A DNA stretch of 64,000 bases from Phenylobacterium sp. (GCA_018001015.1 JAGNIV010000004.1:143543-207542); one strand, 5' to 3'; counted from the first letter of the stretch, positions 7,330-16,112 are shown. The notes: a model not told the origin generated them from the sequence alone. Program-made: numbers and translations.

Positions 7330-8949
7330 ACCCCAGCTGTCCACGGCGCCGACGCGACGTGCGGCGGGCTTGACGTTGGTGTTGGCCAGGCCGGCGACGA
7401 CGGAGGGGCTGTCCATGGGCGCGCCGTATAGCCAGCCCTGCGCATAGTCGACGCCGGCGCGACGGACGGCTTCCTCGGCCTGGGGCGTCTCCACCATCTC
7501 GGCCAGGGTGCGGACCCCGAGTTCGCCGCACATGGTCACCAGGTGGCGGATGAAGGTGCTCTCACGGCCGCCGTGCTGCAGCTCGCGAATGTAGCGGCCC
7601 TCGATCTTCACGATGTCCAGCGAGAGTTGCTGCAGATAGGCCAGCGACGCGGCGCCGGCGCCGAAGTCGTCCAGGCAGATCAGGATGCCCTCGGACCGCA
7701 GCGCCTGCAGGTGACGGTCGGCGAGCGCCAGGTCGTCGATGGCGGCGCTCTCGGTCAGCTCGAACAGCAGGCGGCCCTGGGCCTTGGGATTGTCGGCCAG
7801 CAGGGTGCGGGCCGCCTCGACGAAGGCGGGACTGGTGATCGTGCGGCCGGAGATGTTGGCCGCAAGCTTCAGGCTGGGGTCCTCCACCAGCTTGGCGATG
7901 GTGCGTTCCACGACGGCGATGTCGAGGGGCTCGATCAGGTCCAGCTCCTCGGCCATGCGGATCATGGGGAAGGGGCTGGCGTTGTCGCCAAAGCGGACCA
8001 GGACCTCGTGATGGTGGACCGCGCAGGACTTTTTCAGGTCCACCACCGGCTGGTAGACGAGGCGGAAGGCGCGGTCGGCGACGGCCTGGCCCAGGGCGCC
8101 GACCTCCACCAGGGTGCGGCGCACCGAACGGCTGACCGCCTCATTGAGCGAGGCTGGTGGGGCGGCGTCGAGGCCGTCCTTGATGAAGTTGTCGAGGGAA
8201 TAGCGAATGGCGCGCAGGAGTTGGGCCGGAGAGGCCTCGCCCTTCAGCGACAGGGTCTTGGCCATGGCCTCCACCCCGTGGGCGGGATCGATGGCCAGCA
8301 GGCGCAGCAGACGCTGGGCCAGGGCCTCGCCGCTCTCGCCCTGGTGCCGCACCAGGGCGTAGCGGTCGTCGCCGAGGTCGGCGGCCGCCGCGCCGCCGTG
8401 GGACTGGGCGCGCAGGGCGCCGGCCAGGCGCCGTTCCATGGTCTTGGCCGCCTCGGGCCCCAGCACTTTGCGCAGGGAGGTGAGGCCGCCCATCTCAATG
8501 AAGGCCAGTTCCAGCTCCAGGCCGGTGGCCTTGCCGGTCTCGAACAGAGCCGCCGTGACGGCCTCAAGGCCCGCCTTGTCATGCAGGCCGTGGCTGACGT
8601 TGGGGGACGCGCGGCTGAAGGTGCAGGAGATGGCGCCGTCGTTACCGGGCAGGCGGAACACCGACATGGCCGCGGCGCGTTCGACCCCGCCGCTGCCGGC
8701 CAGGGTGACCACCAGGGGGCCGCCGCGCTTGCCGTCGGTCAGGCCGTCGATCAGGGCCTGGACCATGTCGCGGTCCCGAGCGTCGATGAAGTCGCGCCAG
8801 CCGCGTCCCACCAGGGCGGTTTCCCGCGATCCGGACAAGGCTTCGCTGGCCCCGATCGCAAAGGCGATCTGGCCGTCGGTGGCGATCTCAAGCAGAAGGT
8901 CGGCGTTGGCGAACGCGAACCCGAGTAACCTGTGTGCTGCGACAGCCAA
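7327..8949 (-). CDS. EAL-domain protein with degenerate GGDEF
   Basis: About 540 residues from a TTG at 8949. A GTG at 9000 and a GTG at 9129 are alternatives, but the first of these overlaps a CtrA-like box and the favoured start follows AGGGACC. The order is a PAS-like N-terminal segment, a GGDEF-like domain whose signature has decayed to LGDDRYAL, and a C-terminal EAL phosphodiesterase domain. The EAL triplet is EVL, but the metal and substrate positions (N in ANISG, E in ELTES, DD in CLDDFGAG, K in VKIEG, E in LAEMVET) are kept. It may hydrolyse cyclic di-GMP, with the GGDEF-like part as a regulator. No membrane segment. Confidence 0.8.
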   Translation of the reverse strand: MAVAAHRLLGFAFANADLLLEIATDGQIAFAIGASEALSGSRETALVGRGWRDFIDARDRDMVQALIDGLTDGKRGGPLVVTLAGSGGVERAAAMSVFRLPGNDGAISCTFSRASPNVSHGLHDKAGLEAVTAALFETGKATGLELELAFIEMGGLTSLRKVLGPEAAKTMERRLAGALRAQSHGGAAAADLGDDRYALVRHQGESGEALAQRLLRLLAIDPAHGVEAMAKTLSLKGEASPAQLLRAIRYSLDNFIKDGLDAAPPASLNEAVSRSVRRTLVEVGALGQAVADRAFRLVYQPVVDLKKSCAVHHHEVLVRFGDNASPFPMIRMAEELDLIEPLDIAVVERTIAKLVEDPSLKLAANISGRTITSPAFVEAARTLLADNPKAQGRLLFELTESAAIDDLALADRHLQALRSEGILICLDDFGAGAASLAYLQQLSLDIVKIEGRYIRELQHGGRESTFIRHLVTMCGELGVRTLAEMVETPQAEEAVRRAGVDYAQGWLYGAPMDSPSVVAGLANTNVKPAARRVGAVDSWG

Positions 8950-8993
8950 GGTGCTGGTCCCTATGATCCGGGAAAATCCTGGGCCCGTGCGGC

Positions 8994-9008
8994 TTAACAC
9001 CTTGTGAA
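8994..9008 (-). promoter_or_regulatory. Possible CtrA-type box before the EAL gene
   Basis: On the minus strand this reads TTCA-N7-TTAA, one base from the TTAA-N7-TTAA core bound by CtrA in Caulobacterales. It lies about 45 bases upstream of the favoured EAL start, in the short region shared with the divergent Nudix gene. One mismatch makes it only a candidate. Confidence 0.3.
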
Positions 9009-9183
9009 AACGACGTTCTTCGTCGGGCGCCGAGCCGCGACCTTCTGGCGCAGGTTTTCGGGGATAGTGTTTGGTCTGGTATCCGACAATCGCGGGGAAA
9101 CCCGCTGGGTGTCGTTTCTCAAGCAACACCTGCCGAGTTGTCGTTGGCGGTGAACAAGTCTTGTGAGGGGGAGCGATTGTCTC

Positions 9184-9666
9184 GTGCGTGAGCGGCTAAC
9201 AGCCCGGGTTCTGTTGTTCGATCCGCAGGGGCGTCTTCTGCTGGTGCGCGGCCGCGCCACGCCGGACGCCGAGCTGAGCTTTTGGTTCACGGTGGGCGGC
9301 GGGGTCGATCCCGGCGAAACCCTGGAGGCCGGCGCCCTGCGCGAGGTCGCCGAGGAGACCGGCTTCACCGCCGTGGAGCTGGGGCCGGTGGTCTGGGAGC
9401 GGGCCAGCGTCTTCACCCTGGCCGATGGTGAGACCGTGATCCTGAAGGAGAGCTATTTCGTGGCCCGCTGCCCCGGCGGCGATCCCAGCCGCGCGGCCTG
9501 GGAGCCGCACGAAGTGGTGCTGATGGACGACATCCGCTGGTGGGAGATCGAGGAGATCGCCGCGGCCGAGGAGATGATCTACCCCGAGCGCCTGCGCGAG
9601 CTGCTGCCAGACATCGTCGCGGGCCGACTGCCCGCCACGCCGCTGGAGATCAGCGTCGAGGTCTAG
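9184..9666 (+). CDS. Nudix hydrolase
   Basis: About 160 residues. The frame opens at a GTG at 9163, but the GTG at 9184 is better placed, 11 bases after AGGGGGA. The Nudix box is perfect: GGVDPGE, seven residues, then REVAEETGF, giving G-x5-E-x7-REUxEExGU, which binds the divalent metal for hydrolysis of a nucleoside diphosphate linked to another group. The substrate cannot be read from sequence. It is divergent from the EAL gene, and its TAG stop overlaps the convergent histidine kinase stop in a CTAG at 9663-9666. Confidence 0.88.
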   Translation: MRERLTARVLLFDPQGRLLLVRGRATPDAELSFWFTVGGGVDPGETLEAGALREVAEETGFTAVELGPVVWERASVFTLADGETVILKESYFVARCPGGDPSRAAWEPHEVVLMDDIRWWEIEEIAAAEEMIYPERLRELLPDIVAGRLPATPLEISVEV

Positions 9667-11183
9667 GCCGTGGCGGCCAGCTCGCCGCCGTCCTCGTCGG
9701 GATTGGCGACGGCGGCCATCATGGCCGAGACCAGGCTCTGGACCTGAACCGGCTTGGTGACCAGGCCCGCGAAGCCCAGGTCGCGATAACGGTCGGCGCC
9801 CAGCGTCATGGCGTCGGCGGTGACCGCGATCAGCGGGGTCTCGCGGTTTGGGCCGGCCTGGGCGCGCAGGGCTTGCAGCACGTCTATGCCGGTCATCTCC
9901 GGCATCTGAATGTCCATCAAAACCAGGTCGAAGGTCTCGGTGGTCATGGCCTCGAGCGCCTCGCGGCCGCCGTTCGCCACCCGGATGCGGAAGCCCATGG
10001 CGCCCAGCAACTGCTCCAGCACCAGCAGATTGGTGGGGTTGTCGTCGGCGCAGAGGATGGAGAGCGCCGGCGCCTCGTCGTCGGTGATCGCCTGGGCCGC
10101 CAGATCCTCGGCGGCCGGCGCGGCGGTCTCCTCAAGCGGCAGCCTGACCCGGAAGGTCGAGCCGACGCCGAGTTCGCTCTCCGCGGCGACGTCGCCGCCC
10201 ATCAGGGCCGAAAGCTCGCGGCAGATGGCCAGGCCAAGGCCGACGCCAGCGAACCGGCGGACGTCTGAGGCGTCCCCCTGGCTGAACTTCTGGAAGAGAT
10301 GGGGCAGGTCGGCGGCGTCGATGCCGACACCGGTATCAGAGACGGCGAAGGTCAAGCTGTCCGTCGCGCGGTCAAGGTTCACCGTGACGGTGACGGCGCC
10401 CTCCTTGGTGAACTTCAGGGCGTTGCCCACCAGGTTGAACAGCACCTGGCGGACACGGCGCGGATCCAGGGCCACGAAGGGCGGCACGGCGTCGTGGACC
10501 TCGACGGCCAGGGTCAGGCCGCGCTCGGCGGCGGTGGGGGCCCAGAAGGTCTCCATCTCCGCCAGCAGGGCGCGCAGGTCGCAGGGGCTCTTGGCGATCT
10601 CCATCTGACCGGCGTCGATCTTCGACAGGTCCAGGATGTCGCCCAGGATGACCATCAGCAGCTCGCCGCTCTTGATCAGGGTGTCGACCTGGCTGCGCTG
10701 GAGCCCGGAAAGGTCCGACCGCTGAAGAAGCTGGGCCATGCCCAGGACACCGTTCATGGGGGTGCGGATCTCGTGGCTCATGGTGGCCAGGAAAGTGGAC
10801 TTGGCCAGGCTGGCGCGGCGGGCCTCCTCGCGGGCGGCCTCGGCCTGTCCGGCCTGGCGCATGGCCTCGTCGCGCGCCTCGGTGAGGGTCGCGATCAGGC
10901 GGTTCTTCTCGTCCTGACGGACCAGGAAGTCGGTCCGGGCGCGCAGGGTGGCGCGGCCCACCAGAGCGGCGACGACCACGCCGGCCCCGGCCAGACCGAC
11001 GGCCAGATCCGGGCGGCCGGCATAGGCCAGCAGGGCCGTGGCGCTGACGCCAAAGGCCAGGCGGGGAAGGATGGCGAGGGAGTGGGCGGCGAGGGTGGCG
11101 CGGTAGGCGGCGCCGGCCTTGGGCCTTGACCCAGCGTCCAGGCGGGCGAGCTCCGACGAAGTGTGGTACGTGACCGCGTCCAT
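9663..11183 (-). CDS. Hybrid sensor histidine kinase/response regulator
   Basis: 506 residues. Two hydrophobic segments (about 36-54 and 58-76) form a minimal membrane anchor with almost no periplasmic loop, followed by a coiled coil (95-128). The HisKA domain has H137 in MSHEIRTP; the ATPase domain has the N box (N250, N254), DTGVGI (283-288) and GVGLGL (313-318); the C-terminal receiver has phosphoacceptor D424 in LMDIQMP and K in VTKP. All catalytic residues are present. There is no recognisable ligand domain, so the signal is unknown, perhaps sensed in the membrane or by an interacting protein. No response regulator lies next to it; the receiver at 518-1120 is the nearest. Confidence 0.92.
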   Translation of the reverse strand: MDAVTYHTSSELARLDAGSRPKAGAAYRATLAAHSLAILPRLAFGVSATALLAYAGRPDLAVGLAGAGVVVAALVGRATLRARTDFLVRQDEKNRLIATLTEARDEAMRQAGQAEAAREEARRASLAKSTFLATMSHEIRTPMNGVLGMAQLLQRSDLSGLQRSQVDTLIKSGELLMVILGDILDLSKIDAGQMEIAKSPCDLRALLAEMETFWAPTAAERGLTLAVEVHDAVPPFVALDPRRVRQVLFNLVGNALKFTKEGAVTVTVNLDRATDSLTFAVSDTGVGIDAADLPHLFQKFSQGDASDVRRFAGVGLGLAICRELSALMGGDVAAESELGVGSTFRVRLPLEETAAPAAEDLAAQAITDDEAPALSILCADDNPTNLLVLEQLLGAMGFRIRVANGGREALEAMTTETFDLVLMDIQMPEMTGIDVLQALRAQAGPNRETPLIAVTADAMTLGADRYRDLGFAGLVTKPVQVQSLVSAMMAAVANPDEDGGELAATA

Positions 11184-11341
11184 GTCGCCCCCAGTGCCTT
11201 CGGCGTGGTAACCAGAGAGTTAGGCATGACACGCCAAACCTTGAAAAATCCTTGCAAGCCAAAGCTTTCCGGGAATCGTCGCACCAAAGTGGGGATAACC
11301 TCCGCTGGGGGTCCGACATTGAACGCTTCTAGGGAGAGACG

Positions 11342-12442
11342 ATGATCTCGCTGCTTCTGGCCGCCGGTCTCGCGGTCGCCGCCGATTGTGATCTGGAACG
11401 CCCCTCCGGCGCCGACGGCTGCACGCGCGCCGCCGTCGACGCCCTGCCGATGAACGCCATCCAGGTGATCGGCACCCACAACAGCTATAAGCAGGCCATC
11501 GCGCCGGCCGAGATGGCCCTGGTGCGGATGGCCAAGGCTGACCTGGCCGCCACCCTGGACTATGCCCACGCGCCCCTTACCGATCAGCTCGACGCCGGCG
11601 TCCGGCAGCTTGAGATCGACCTGCTGAATGATCCGGAGGGCGGCCGCTACGCCGACCCCCTGGCGATGCGGATTGCCAAGGACTCCGCCGCCGCGCCTTA
11701 CGACTTCGCGCCCCTGAAGGCGCCGGGGTTCAAGGTGATGCACGTGCAGGACATCGACTACCGGTCCAACTGCCCGACCTTCCTGGGATGCCTGAAGCAG
11801 ATTCGCGCCTGGTCGAAGGCCCACCCCGATCATGTGCCGATCCTGGTGATCATGAACCTGAAGGACGACAACCTGGCCGGCGTGCCCGGCGCGGCGACCA
11901 CCGTGCCCTTCGACGCCAAGGCGATGGACCAGATCGACGCCGATATCCGATCCGTCTTCCCCGAGCGCGCCCTGATCACGCCTGACCGGGTGCAGGGCAA
12001 GGCGCTGACCCTGGCCGCGGCGGTGAAGGCCGGAGGCTGGCCCAGGCTGGGAGCGGCGCGGGGCAAGGTGATGTTCGCCATGGACGAGAGCGGCGCCAAG
12101 CCCGCCCTCTATCGCGGGTCGCGGACGTCCCTGGAGGGGCGGGTGATGTTCATCAACACCGACGAAGGTCCGGCGGCGGGCTATGTCACCCTCAATGAGC
12201 CCCTGGCGCTGAGCGCGCGGATCGAGGCGGCCCTGGCGAGGGGCCTCATCGTGCGCACCCGGGCCGACGCCGACACCCTGGAGGCGCGCGCCAATGACCG
12301 GGCGCGACAGACCGCGGCCTTCGCCTCGGGCGCCCAGTACGTCTCGACGGACTATCTGAAGCCGGATGCGCGATTTGGCCCCTATGAGGCGCATCTGCCG
12401 GGGGGCGGGACGGCGCGGCTCAACCCGAAGACCGCGAAATAG
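11342..12442 (+). CDS. Secreted phosphatidylinositol-specific phospholipase C-like protein
   Basis: 366 residues with a short signal peptide (cleavage likely after VAA at residues 14-16). The two catalytic histidines of the calcium-dependent bacterial PI-PLC fold are recognisable as GTHNSYK near residue 43 and MHVQDID near residue 135, with an acidic LEIDLL metal-ligand strand between them. Members of this branch resemble the Streptomyces Ca2+-dependent enzyme rather than the Bacillus one. The substrate is unproven; a phosphodiester of a phospholipid or glycerol phosphate is likely, cleaved outside the cytoplasm. A GGGAGAG site precedes the ATG. A 118-bp repeat begins at the base after the stop. 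Confidence 0.8.
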   Translation: MISLLLAAGLAVAADCDLERPSGADGCTRAAVDALPMNAIQVIGTHNSYKQAIAPAEMALVRMAKADLAATLDYAHAPLTDQLDAGVRQLEIDLLNDPEGGRYADPLAMRIAKDSAAAPYDFAPLKAPGFKVMHVQDIDYRSNCPTFLGCLKQIRAWSKAHPDHVPILVIMNLKDDNLAGVPGAATTVPFDAKAMDQIDADIRSVFPERALITPDRVQGKALTLAAAVKAGGWPRLGAARGKVMFAMDESGAKPALYRGSRTSLEGRVMFINTDEGPAAGYVTLNEPLALSARIEAALARGLIVRTRADADTLEARANDRARQTAAFASGAQYVSTDYLKPDARFGPYEAHLPGGGTARLNPKTAK

Positions 12443-12560
12443 CTAGAGCCCTTTCCGCTCTGATTGAATCAATCAGAGCGGACGAAAAGGGCTCTAATTC
12501 AAAAAGTTAGAGCATTTTTCGATCCGATAACCGTTTCACACTTATCGGAAAATGCTCTAG
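12443..12560 (+). repeat. 118-bp double-hairpin element with CTAG ends, copy A
   Basis: Begins and ends with CTAG and contains two stem-loops, each closed by AGAGC(C/A)/(T/G)GCTCT arms, joined by a spacer reading AATTCAAAAAGTT. The 118-bp element at 59201-59318 is the same sequence in inverted orientation with a few substitutions, including a compensatory A/T swap in the first stem. It fills the gap between the convergent PI-PLC and GFA genes. The far CTAG supplies the TAG stop of the GFA gene, and the near one follows the PI-PLC stop directly. Probably a bidirectional terminator and a mobile or dispersed intergenic element. Confidence 0.9.
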
Positions 12561-12958
12561 GCGGGACGCGCGCCCGTGAAGTGCGGCGCGTCGTCGGCCA
12601 CGGCGCACCAGTCCGCCGCCTGGCCGGTGAAGGCGTGAGAGATGATCTTCACGGCGAGGTCGCCATCGACGGTCCCGGCGCGTAGCCGCACGCGGTCGGG
12701 CAGGGCGGTGGCGCGGCTGAGGATCGGGGAACCGCAGACCTTGCAGAACACCCGCTCCTTGCCCGGCGAGGATTCAAACGCGCTGAGCAGGTCCGCGCCG
12801 GAGGTGAACCTCAGGTCGGCCTTGGCGATGGGCAGGACGGCGACGAAGGCGGTTCCCGAGGCCTTGCGGCAGGAACGGCAGTGACAGGCCTGGATGCCGG
12901 GCAGGTCGCCGGACACCTCGAACCGGACCGCGCCGCAGAGGCAAGACCCGGTGTGCAT
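12557..12958 (-). CDS. GFA/CENP-V family zinc-binding protein
   Basis: 133 residues with the zinc ligands of the glutathione-dependent formaldehyde-activating family: CLCGAV (residues 7-9), CHCRSC (25-30) and FCKVCGSP (about 92-99). Family members bind zinc and some bind glutathione adducts, but most, including this one, have no demonstrated activity. Its start lies 2 bases beyond the stop of the small upstream gene on the same strand, so they are co-transcribed. The stop codon lies inside the 118-bp repeat. Confidence 0.85.
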   Translation of the reverse strand: MHTGSCLCGAVRFEVSGDLPGIQACHCRSCRKASGTAFVAVLPIAKADLRFTSGADLLSAFESSPGKERVFCKVCGSPILSRATALPDRVRLRAGTVDGDLAVKIISHAFTGQAADWCAVADDAPHFTGARPA

Positions 12959-12960
12959 GG

Positions 12961-13212
12961 TCAGGCGTCCAGGGTCCGGGGCCCGGCATGGGCGACGTGG
13001 AACTGGCCGCCCACCGACAGCACGATCCAGTCGCCGGGCCGCGCCACCATCCAGCCGTTGGGGGTGGAGACCTGCACCAGGCCGGTCTCGTCGAGGGCGT
13101 GACCATCGGCCCCCAGCCAGTAGAGCAGCTTGGTCCAGCTTCGGCCGTCGTGGGCCGGCGGCACGCGCAAGGCGGCGCCGTGGTCGAAGGCGGGGGAAGG
13201 AGATGGCCTCAT
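12961..13212 (-). CDS. Small conserved hypothetical protein (PGDWIV-type)
   Basis: 83 residues from the ATG at 13212; the open frame continues to 13338, but the extension looks non-coding. The C-terminal half (LVQVSTPNGWMVARPGD, then WIVLSVGGQFHVA) resembles the short beta-rich domain seen in many phage and bacterial proteins with an APGDWII-G-QGEFY pattern, of unknown function. It is followed 2 bases later by the GFA gene, suggesting one transcript. No clear Shine-Dalgarno sequence is present before the chosen start. Confidence 0.55.
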   Translation of the reverse strand: MRPSPSPAFDHGAALRVPPAHDGRSWTKLLYWLGADGHALDETGLVQVSTPNGWMVARPGDWIVLSVGGQFHVAHAGPRTLDA

Positions 13213-13368
13213 CGAAACTCTGTCACTGGAAACGCCAAAACGTGGAGTTGCGGGTGACTCGGTGACCAGGACCTTAATCAGCTTGGCTGTGCGCACGATC
13301 GGTGGGTGGCATTGCGGTGAGGCTTTGAAGAGTGGCATCTGAGGTCATGCCGCAGCTGGGAGGCGCCC

Positions 13369-14670
13369 TTGCCGTTTGAGTTCGAGATCCCGGGCGTGGC
13401 GGCTGAGATTCTGGCGGCCCGGACCGCGGAGGCGCTGGACCCCATCCTCACCAAACTCACAAGATCCGCGTCAGCCCTGGGTGCGCCGACTGTGCGCGGC
13501 CACAAACTGTTCGTCAAAGACCTGGACGACACGATCCCGCACATCGCCCGGGTGCTGCGACTGGATGACCGCGACGGCGAAAAGAGCAACGACAATGTCT
13601 GCGTCATCGCCACCCAGCTCTATGGGGTCGGCGGCCACAGCAAGGTGGTGGCTGACATCACGCGCCTGATCGGCGGCGAGAAGGTCAGCCTGATCCTCAC
13701 CGATCTCTATGGGAACATCGCCTATCGCCGGTTGATCGGCGAGGACATGGAGGCGCGGGGCTATCACTGCCGCGCCTTGCTGGCGCTCAAGGCGCCCAGC
13801 GTTCTGGACCGCACTATCGAGCTGCATCGTCTGCTGTGCGCGATCAAGCCGACGCGGATATTCCTGCTGCAGCACCACATGGACGTCTGTGCGGTGACGG
13901 CCACCTATCCGTTCCGCGACATCACCGAATTCGTCCACCATGCCGACCATCTGCCGTGCCTTGGCGCGACGGTGGGCTATTCCGCGCATGTGGACCTGAC
14001 CTACACCTGCCACCCGATCTGCGCGGCGGCCGGTTTGAATCCGATCTATTCGGGCATGACCCTTCCCGGTCTTTCCGCCGTGCAGGGCGCTGAAAAGTCT
14101 GATGGTCCGCTGGTCTTCGGCACCTGCGGCAACCTCGGAAAATACCGGCAGGAAGGGCGCGCCAGCCGCTACCGATGGATTGATTGGGTGATCCCCGCCT
14201 TGCGGACGCCGAATTCCAAATTCATCCACATCGGGCCGACCGATGCGGCCTTCGAACAGGATATCCGCCAGGGCCTGGCCGACGCCGGGATTGATCCGGA
14301 GCGCTATGTCTTCGCCGGACTGACGCCAAGTCTGCAAACGGCGCTGATCGACCATCAGGTCGATGTCTATATCTCCAGCTACCCGGAGGGCGGCGGGCGC
14401 GCGACGCTTGAGGCCCTGGCCGCCGGCGTACCGGCCGTCGCTCCGAGCGAGGCCGAGATGGGGCCTCTGGTCCAGTACTCCTCCCCGCTGTCGGGCTGGG
14501 CCCTGGTCTATGATCCGGCCCAGATGCCCGCGGCGATCGCGGACGCCGAGAGCCGTCGTGACGCGATGCGTAGCGCCGCCTATCGCGCGACGGTGCAGAT
14601 CGAGCTCAATCGGTTCGAGCAATATGTCGCCGGTCGGCCGCTCGGGCCCGCGCCCGCGCCCCAGAGCTAG
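13369..14670 (+). CDS. Glycosyltransferase, GT-B fold (family 4-like)
   Basis: 433 residues from a TTG start 5 bases after GGGAGG. The N-terminal half has a VGGHSKVV loop typical of the acceptor domain, and the C-terminal half has the donor-site motif YPEGGGRATLEALAAGVPAV (E-x7-E), as in retaining GT4 enzymes that use nucleotide sugars. The first 75 residues are an extra segment without a recognised fold. It is likely cytoplasmic or peripheral to the membrane and is the first gene of the glycan-decoration locus. Its stop overlaps the convergent methyltransferase stop at CTAG (14667-14670). Confidence 0.82.
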   Translation: MPFEFEIPGVAAEILAARTAEALDPILTKLTRSASALGAPTVRGHKLFVKDLDDTIPHIARVLRLDDRDGEKSNDNVCVIATQLYGVGGHSKVVADITRLIGGEKVSLILTDLYGNIAYRRLIGEDMEARGYHCRALLALKAPSVLDRTIELHRLLCAIKPTRIFLLQHHMDVCAVTATYPFRDITEFVHHADHLPCLGATVGYSAHVDLTYTCHPICAAAGLNPIYSGMTLPGLSAVQGAEKSDGPLVFGTCGNLGKYRQEGRASRYRWIDWVIPALRTPNSKFIHIGPTDAAFEQDIRQGLADAGIDPERYVFAGLTPSLQTALIDHQVDVYISSYPEGGGRATLEALAAGVPAVAPSEAEMGPLVQYSSPLSGWALVYDPAQMPAAIADAESRRDAMRSAAYRATVQIELNRFEQYVAGRPLGPAPAPQS

Positions 14671-15422
14671 GCTTGGCGTCGCCGCCTGGCGACCACGCCG
14701 ATATTGGCCAGCAGGTGGGGCGGAAGCTCGCCGGAGATGTCCGTCAGGGCGCGCAGAAGGTCAGGCGACCATTCGCGCATCATGCTGTTGGGCACGATCT
14801 TCACGAAGTAGCCAAAGCGCTCCTCGATCTCGAGCCCGCAAGCTTCGAAGTCGCTGGCGAACTGGTCGAGACTGTAGACCCGCTGATGTCCCACCGCATG
14901 GTCGCGGGGCGACAGGTCGTCAGGCTTGGACTGTAGACCGATCATCACCGCCAGTTGCCGGTGCAGGGACTGGGCGTTGGGCACCACGCCGACGATCCGG
15001 CCCTCCGGCGTCAGGCACGAGGCCATGGCCGCGATCGCCGCGCGGGGCTCGTCGACATGCTCCAGCACATGCAGGGCCAGGGCCGCGTCGTAGGGCTGGG
15101 CGGGTTTGAACTCTTCGAACAGCGAATGGTGGACCACCACCTTGTCGCCGAACCGCGCGCGGGCAGCCTCGCAGAGCTTCTCCGAGCCCTCGACGATCTC
15201 GACGCTGTAGCCACGCTCCACCAGCGGCGCGGTGATCGTGCCCTCGCCATAGCCGAACTCCAGGATCCGGTCCCTGGGCGACAGCTTGGCCAGGATGGAG
15301 GGCAGGTTCTGGGTGTGGATGACGTTCTCGATGAAGTTCTCGCCGGTGGTGTCTTCCAGGTAGACAGACTCAGCGAACTTCTCGAGGGCGTGATCGGACG
15401 ACATGTTCAGGTTCCGCGGCAT
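14667..15422 (-). CDS. Class I SAM-dependent methyltransferase
   Basis: 251 residues. Motif I is ILEFGYGEGTITAP (about 53-66), the acidic end of strand 2 is VEIVEGSEK, and motif II is DAALALHVLEHVDEP. This is the Methyltransf_11/23 pattern found in sugar and small-molecule O-methyltransferases. Transcribed divergently from the nine-gene acyl operon and convergently with a glycosyltransferase, so it probably methylates the same glycan or its acyl group. Substrate not determinable. An in-frame ATG at codon 7 is an alternative start. Confidence 0.8.
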   Translation of the reverse strand: MPRNLNMSSDHALEKFAESVYLEDTTGENFIENVIHTQNLPSILAKLSPRDRILEFGYGEGTITAPLVERGYSVEIVEGSEKLCEAARARFGDKVVVHHSLFEEFKPAQPYDAALALHVLEHVDEPRAAIAAMASCLTPEGRIVGVVPNAQSLHRQLAVMIGLQSKPDDLSPRDHAVGHQRVYSLDQFASDFEACGLEIEERFGYFVKIVPNSMMREWSPDLLRALTDISGELPPHLLANIGVVARRRRQA

Positions 15423-15506
15423 GATTTTGCGCAGTGATATTGGAATGCGGTGGTTGACGCCACGCCGTTACCGAACCACTCGTCGCGCGTGCCACAGGAC
15501 CGATCC

Positions 15507-16112
15507 ATGACCGCCGCCGCCACCCCGGCGCAGACCGTGCTGAGCGGCGCCTTCGTGACGCTGCGCCCCCTGGCCGTGGCCGATGCGGCGATGACCTTCC
15601 GCTGGCGGCATGATGATCGCGCCCGCTACCTGAACAAGGCCGCGCCGACGGTGGCCGACCAGGCGCGCTGGATCGCCGCCCGGCCCCCCGCCGAGTACAA
15701 CTTCATCATCGAGCTGAAGGACGGCGCGCCCATCGGCATGGTGGCCCTGCTGGAGATCGACGCCGCCAATCGCCGGGCCGAAGCCGGGCGGTTCCTGATC
15801 GGCGAGGCGCAGGCCGCGCGCGGCGTCCCCGCGGCGGTCGAGGCCATGAAGCTGGTTTACGAACTGGCCTTCGACACCCTGGGCCTGGAGCGGATCCACG
15901 GTTTGATCGGGGCCGACAATCACCTCATGCTCAAGTGGCAGCTGTTTCTCGGCATGAAGGAGGAGGGGCGGTTGCGCCGGCACTATTTCAAGGACGGCGG
16001 GTTCATCGACGCCATCGCGCTGGGCCTGCTCGCCTCCGACTATCGGGCGGTCGCGCGGCCGCGTATGCTGGGCCTGATCGCGGCCGGTCGGCCGGCCCGC
16101 GCCGCACAATAG
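15507..16112 (+). CDS. GNAT family N-acetyltransferase
   Basis: 201 residues from the ATG at 15507; an upstream in-frame GTG at 15450 is less likely. The RimJ/RimL-like GNAT fold is visible: VTLRPLAVADA at the start, IGMVALLEID strand, then FLIGEAQAARGVP acyl-CoA loop and LGLERIHGLIGADNHLMLKWQ. First gene of a nine-gene run (15507-23682) with spacings from -8 to +17 bases. Given the amino-sugar genes nearby, transfer of an acyl group from CoA or a carrier protein to a sugar amine is a reasonable inference, but the acceptor is not shown. Confidence 0.8.
   Translation: MTAAATPAQTVLSGAFVTLRPLAVADAAMTFRWRHDDRARYLNKAAPTVADQARWIAARPPAEYNFIIELKDGAPIGMVALLEIDAANRRAEAGRFLIGEAQAARGVPAAVEAMKLVYELAFDTLGLERIHGLIGADNHLMLKWQLFLGMKEEGRLRRHYFKDGGFIDAIALGLLASDYRAVARPRMLGLIAAGRPARAAQ

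Noticed and set aside
10895-12394. 499-codon minus-strand frame across the PI-PLC gene
   Set aside because: It overlaps a gene with signal peptide and catalytic motifs on the plus strand and has only low-complexity sequence; a shadow frame.
12464-12685. ORF beginning MNQSERTKRALIQKVRAFF within a repeat
   Set aside because: The same peptide start appears in the other copy of the 118-bp repeat on the other strand (59019-59297). It is a by-product of the repeat; no ribosome site and no domain.
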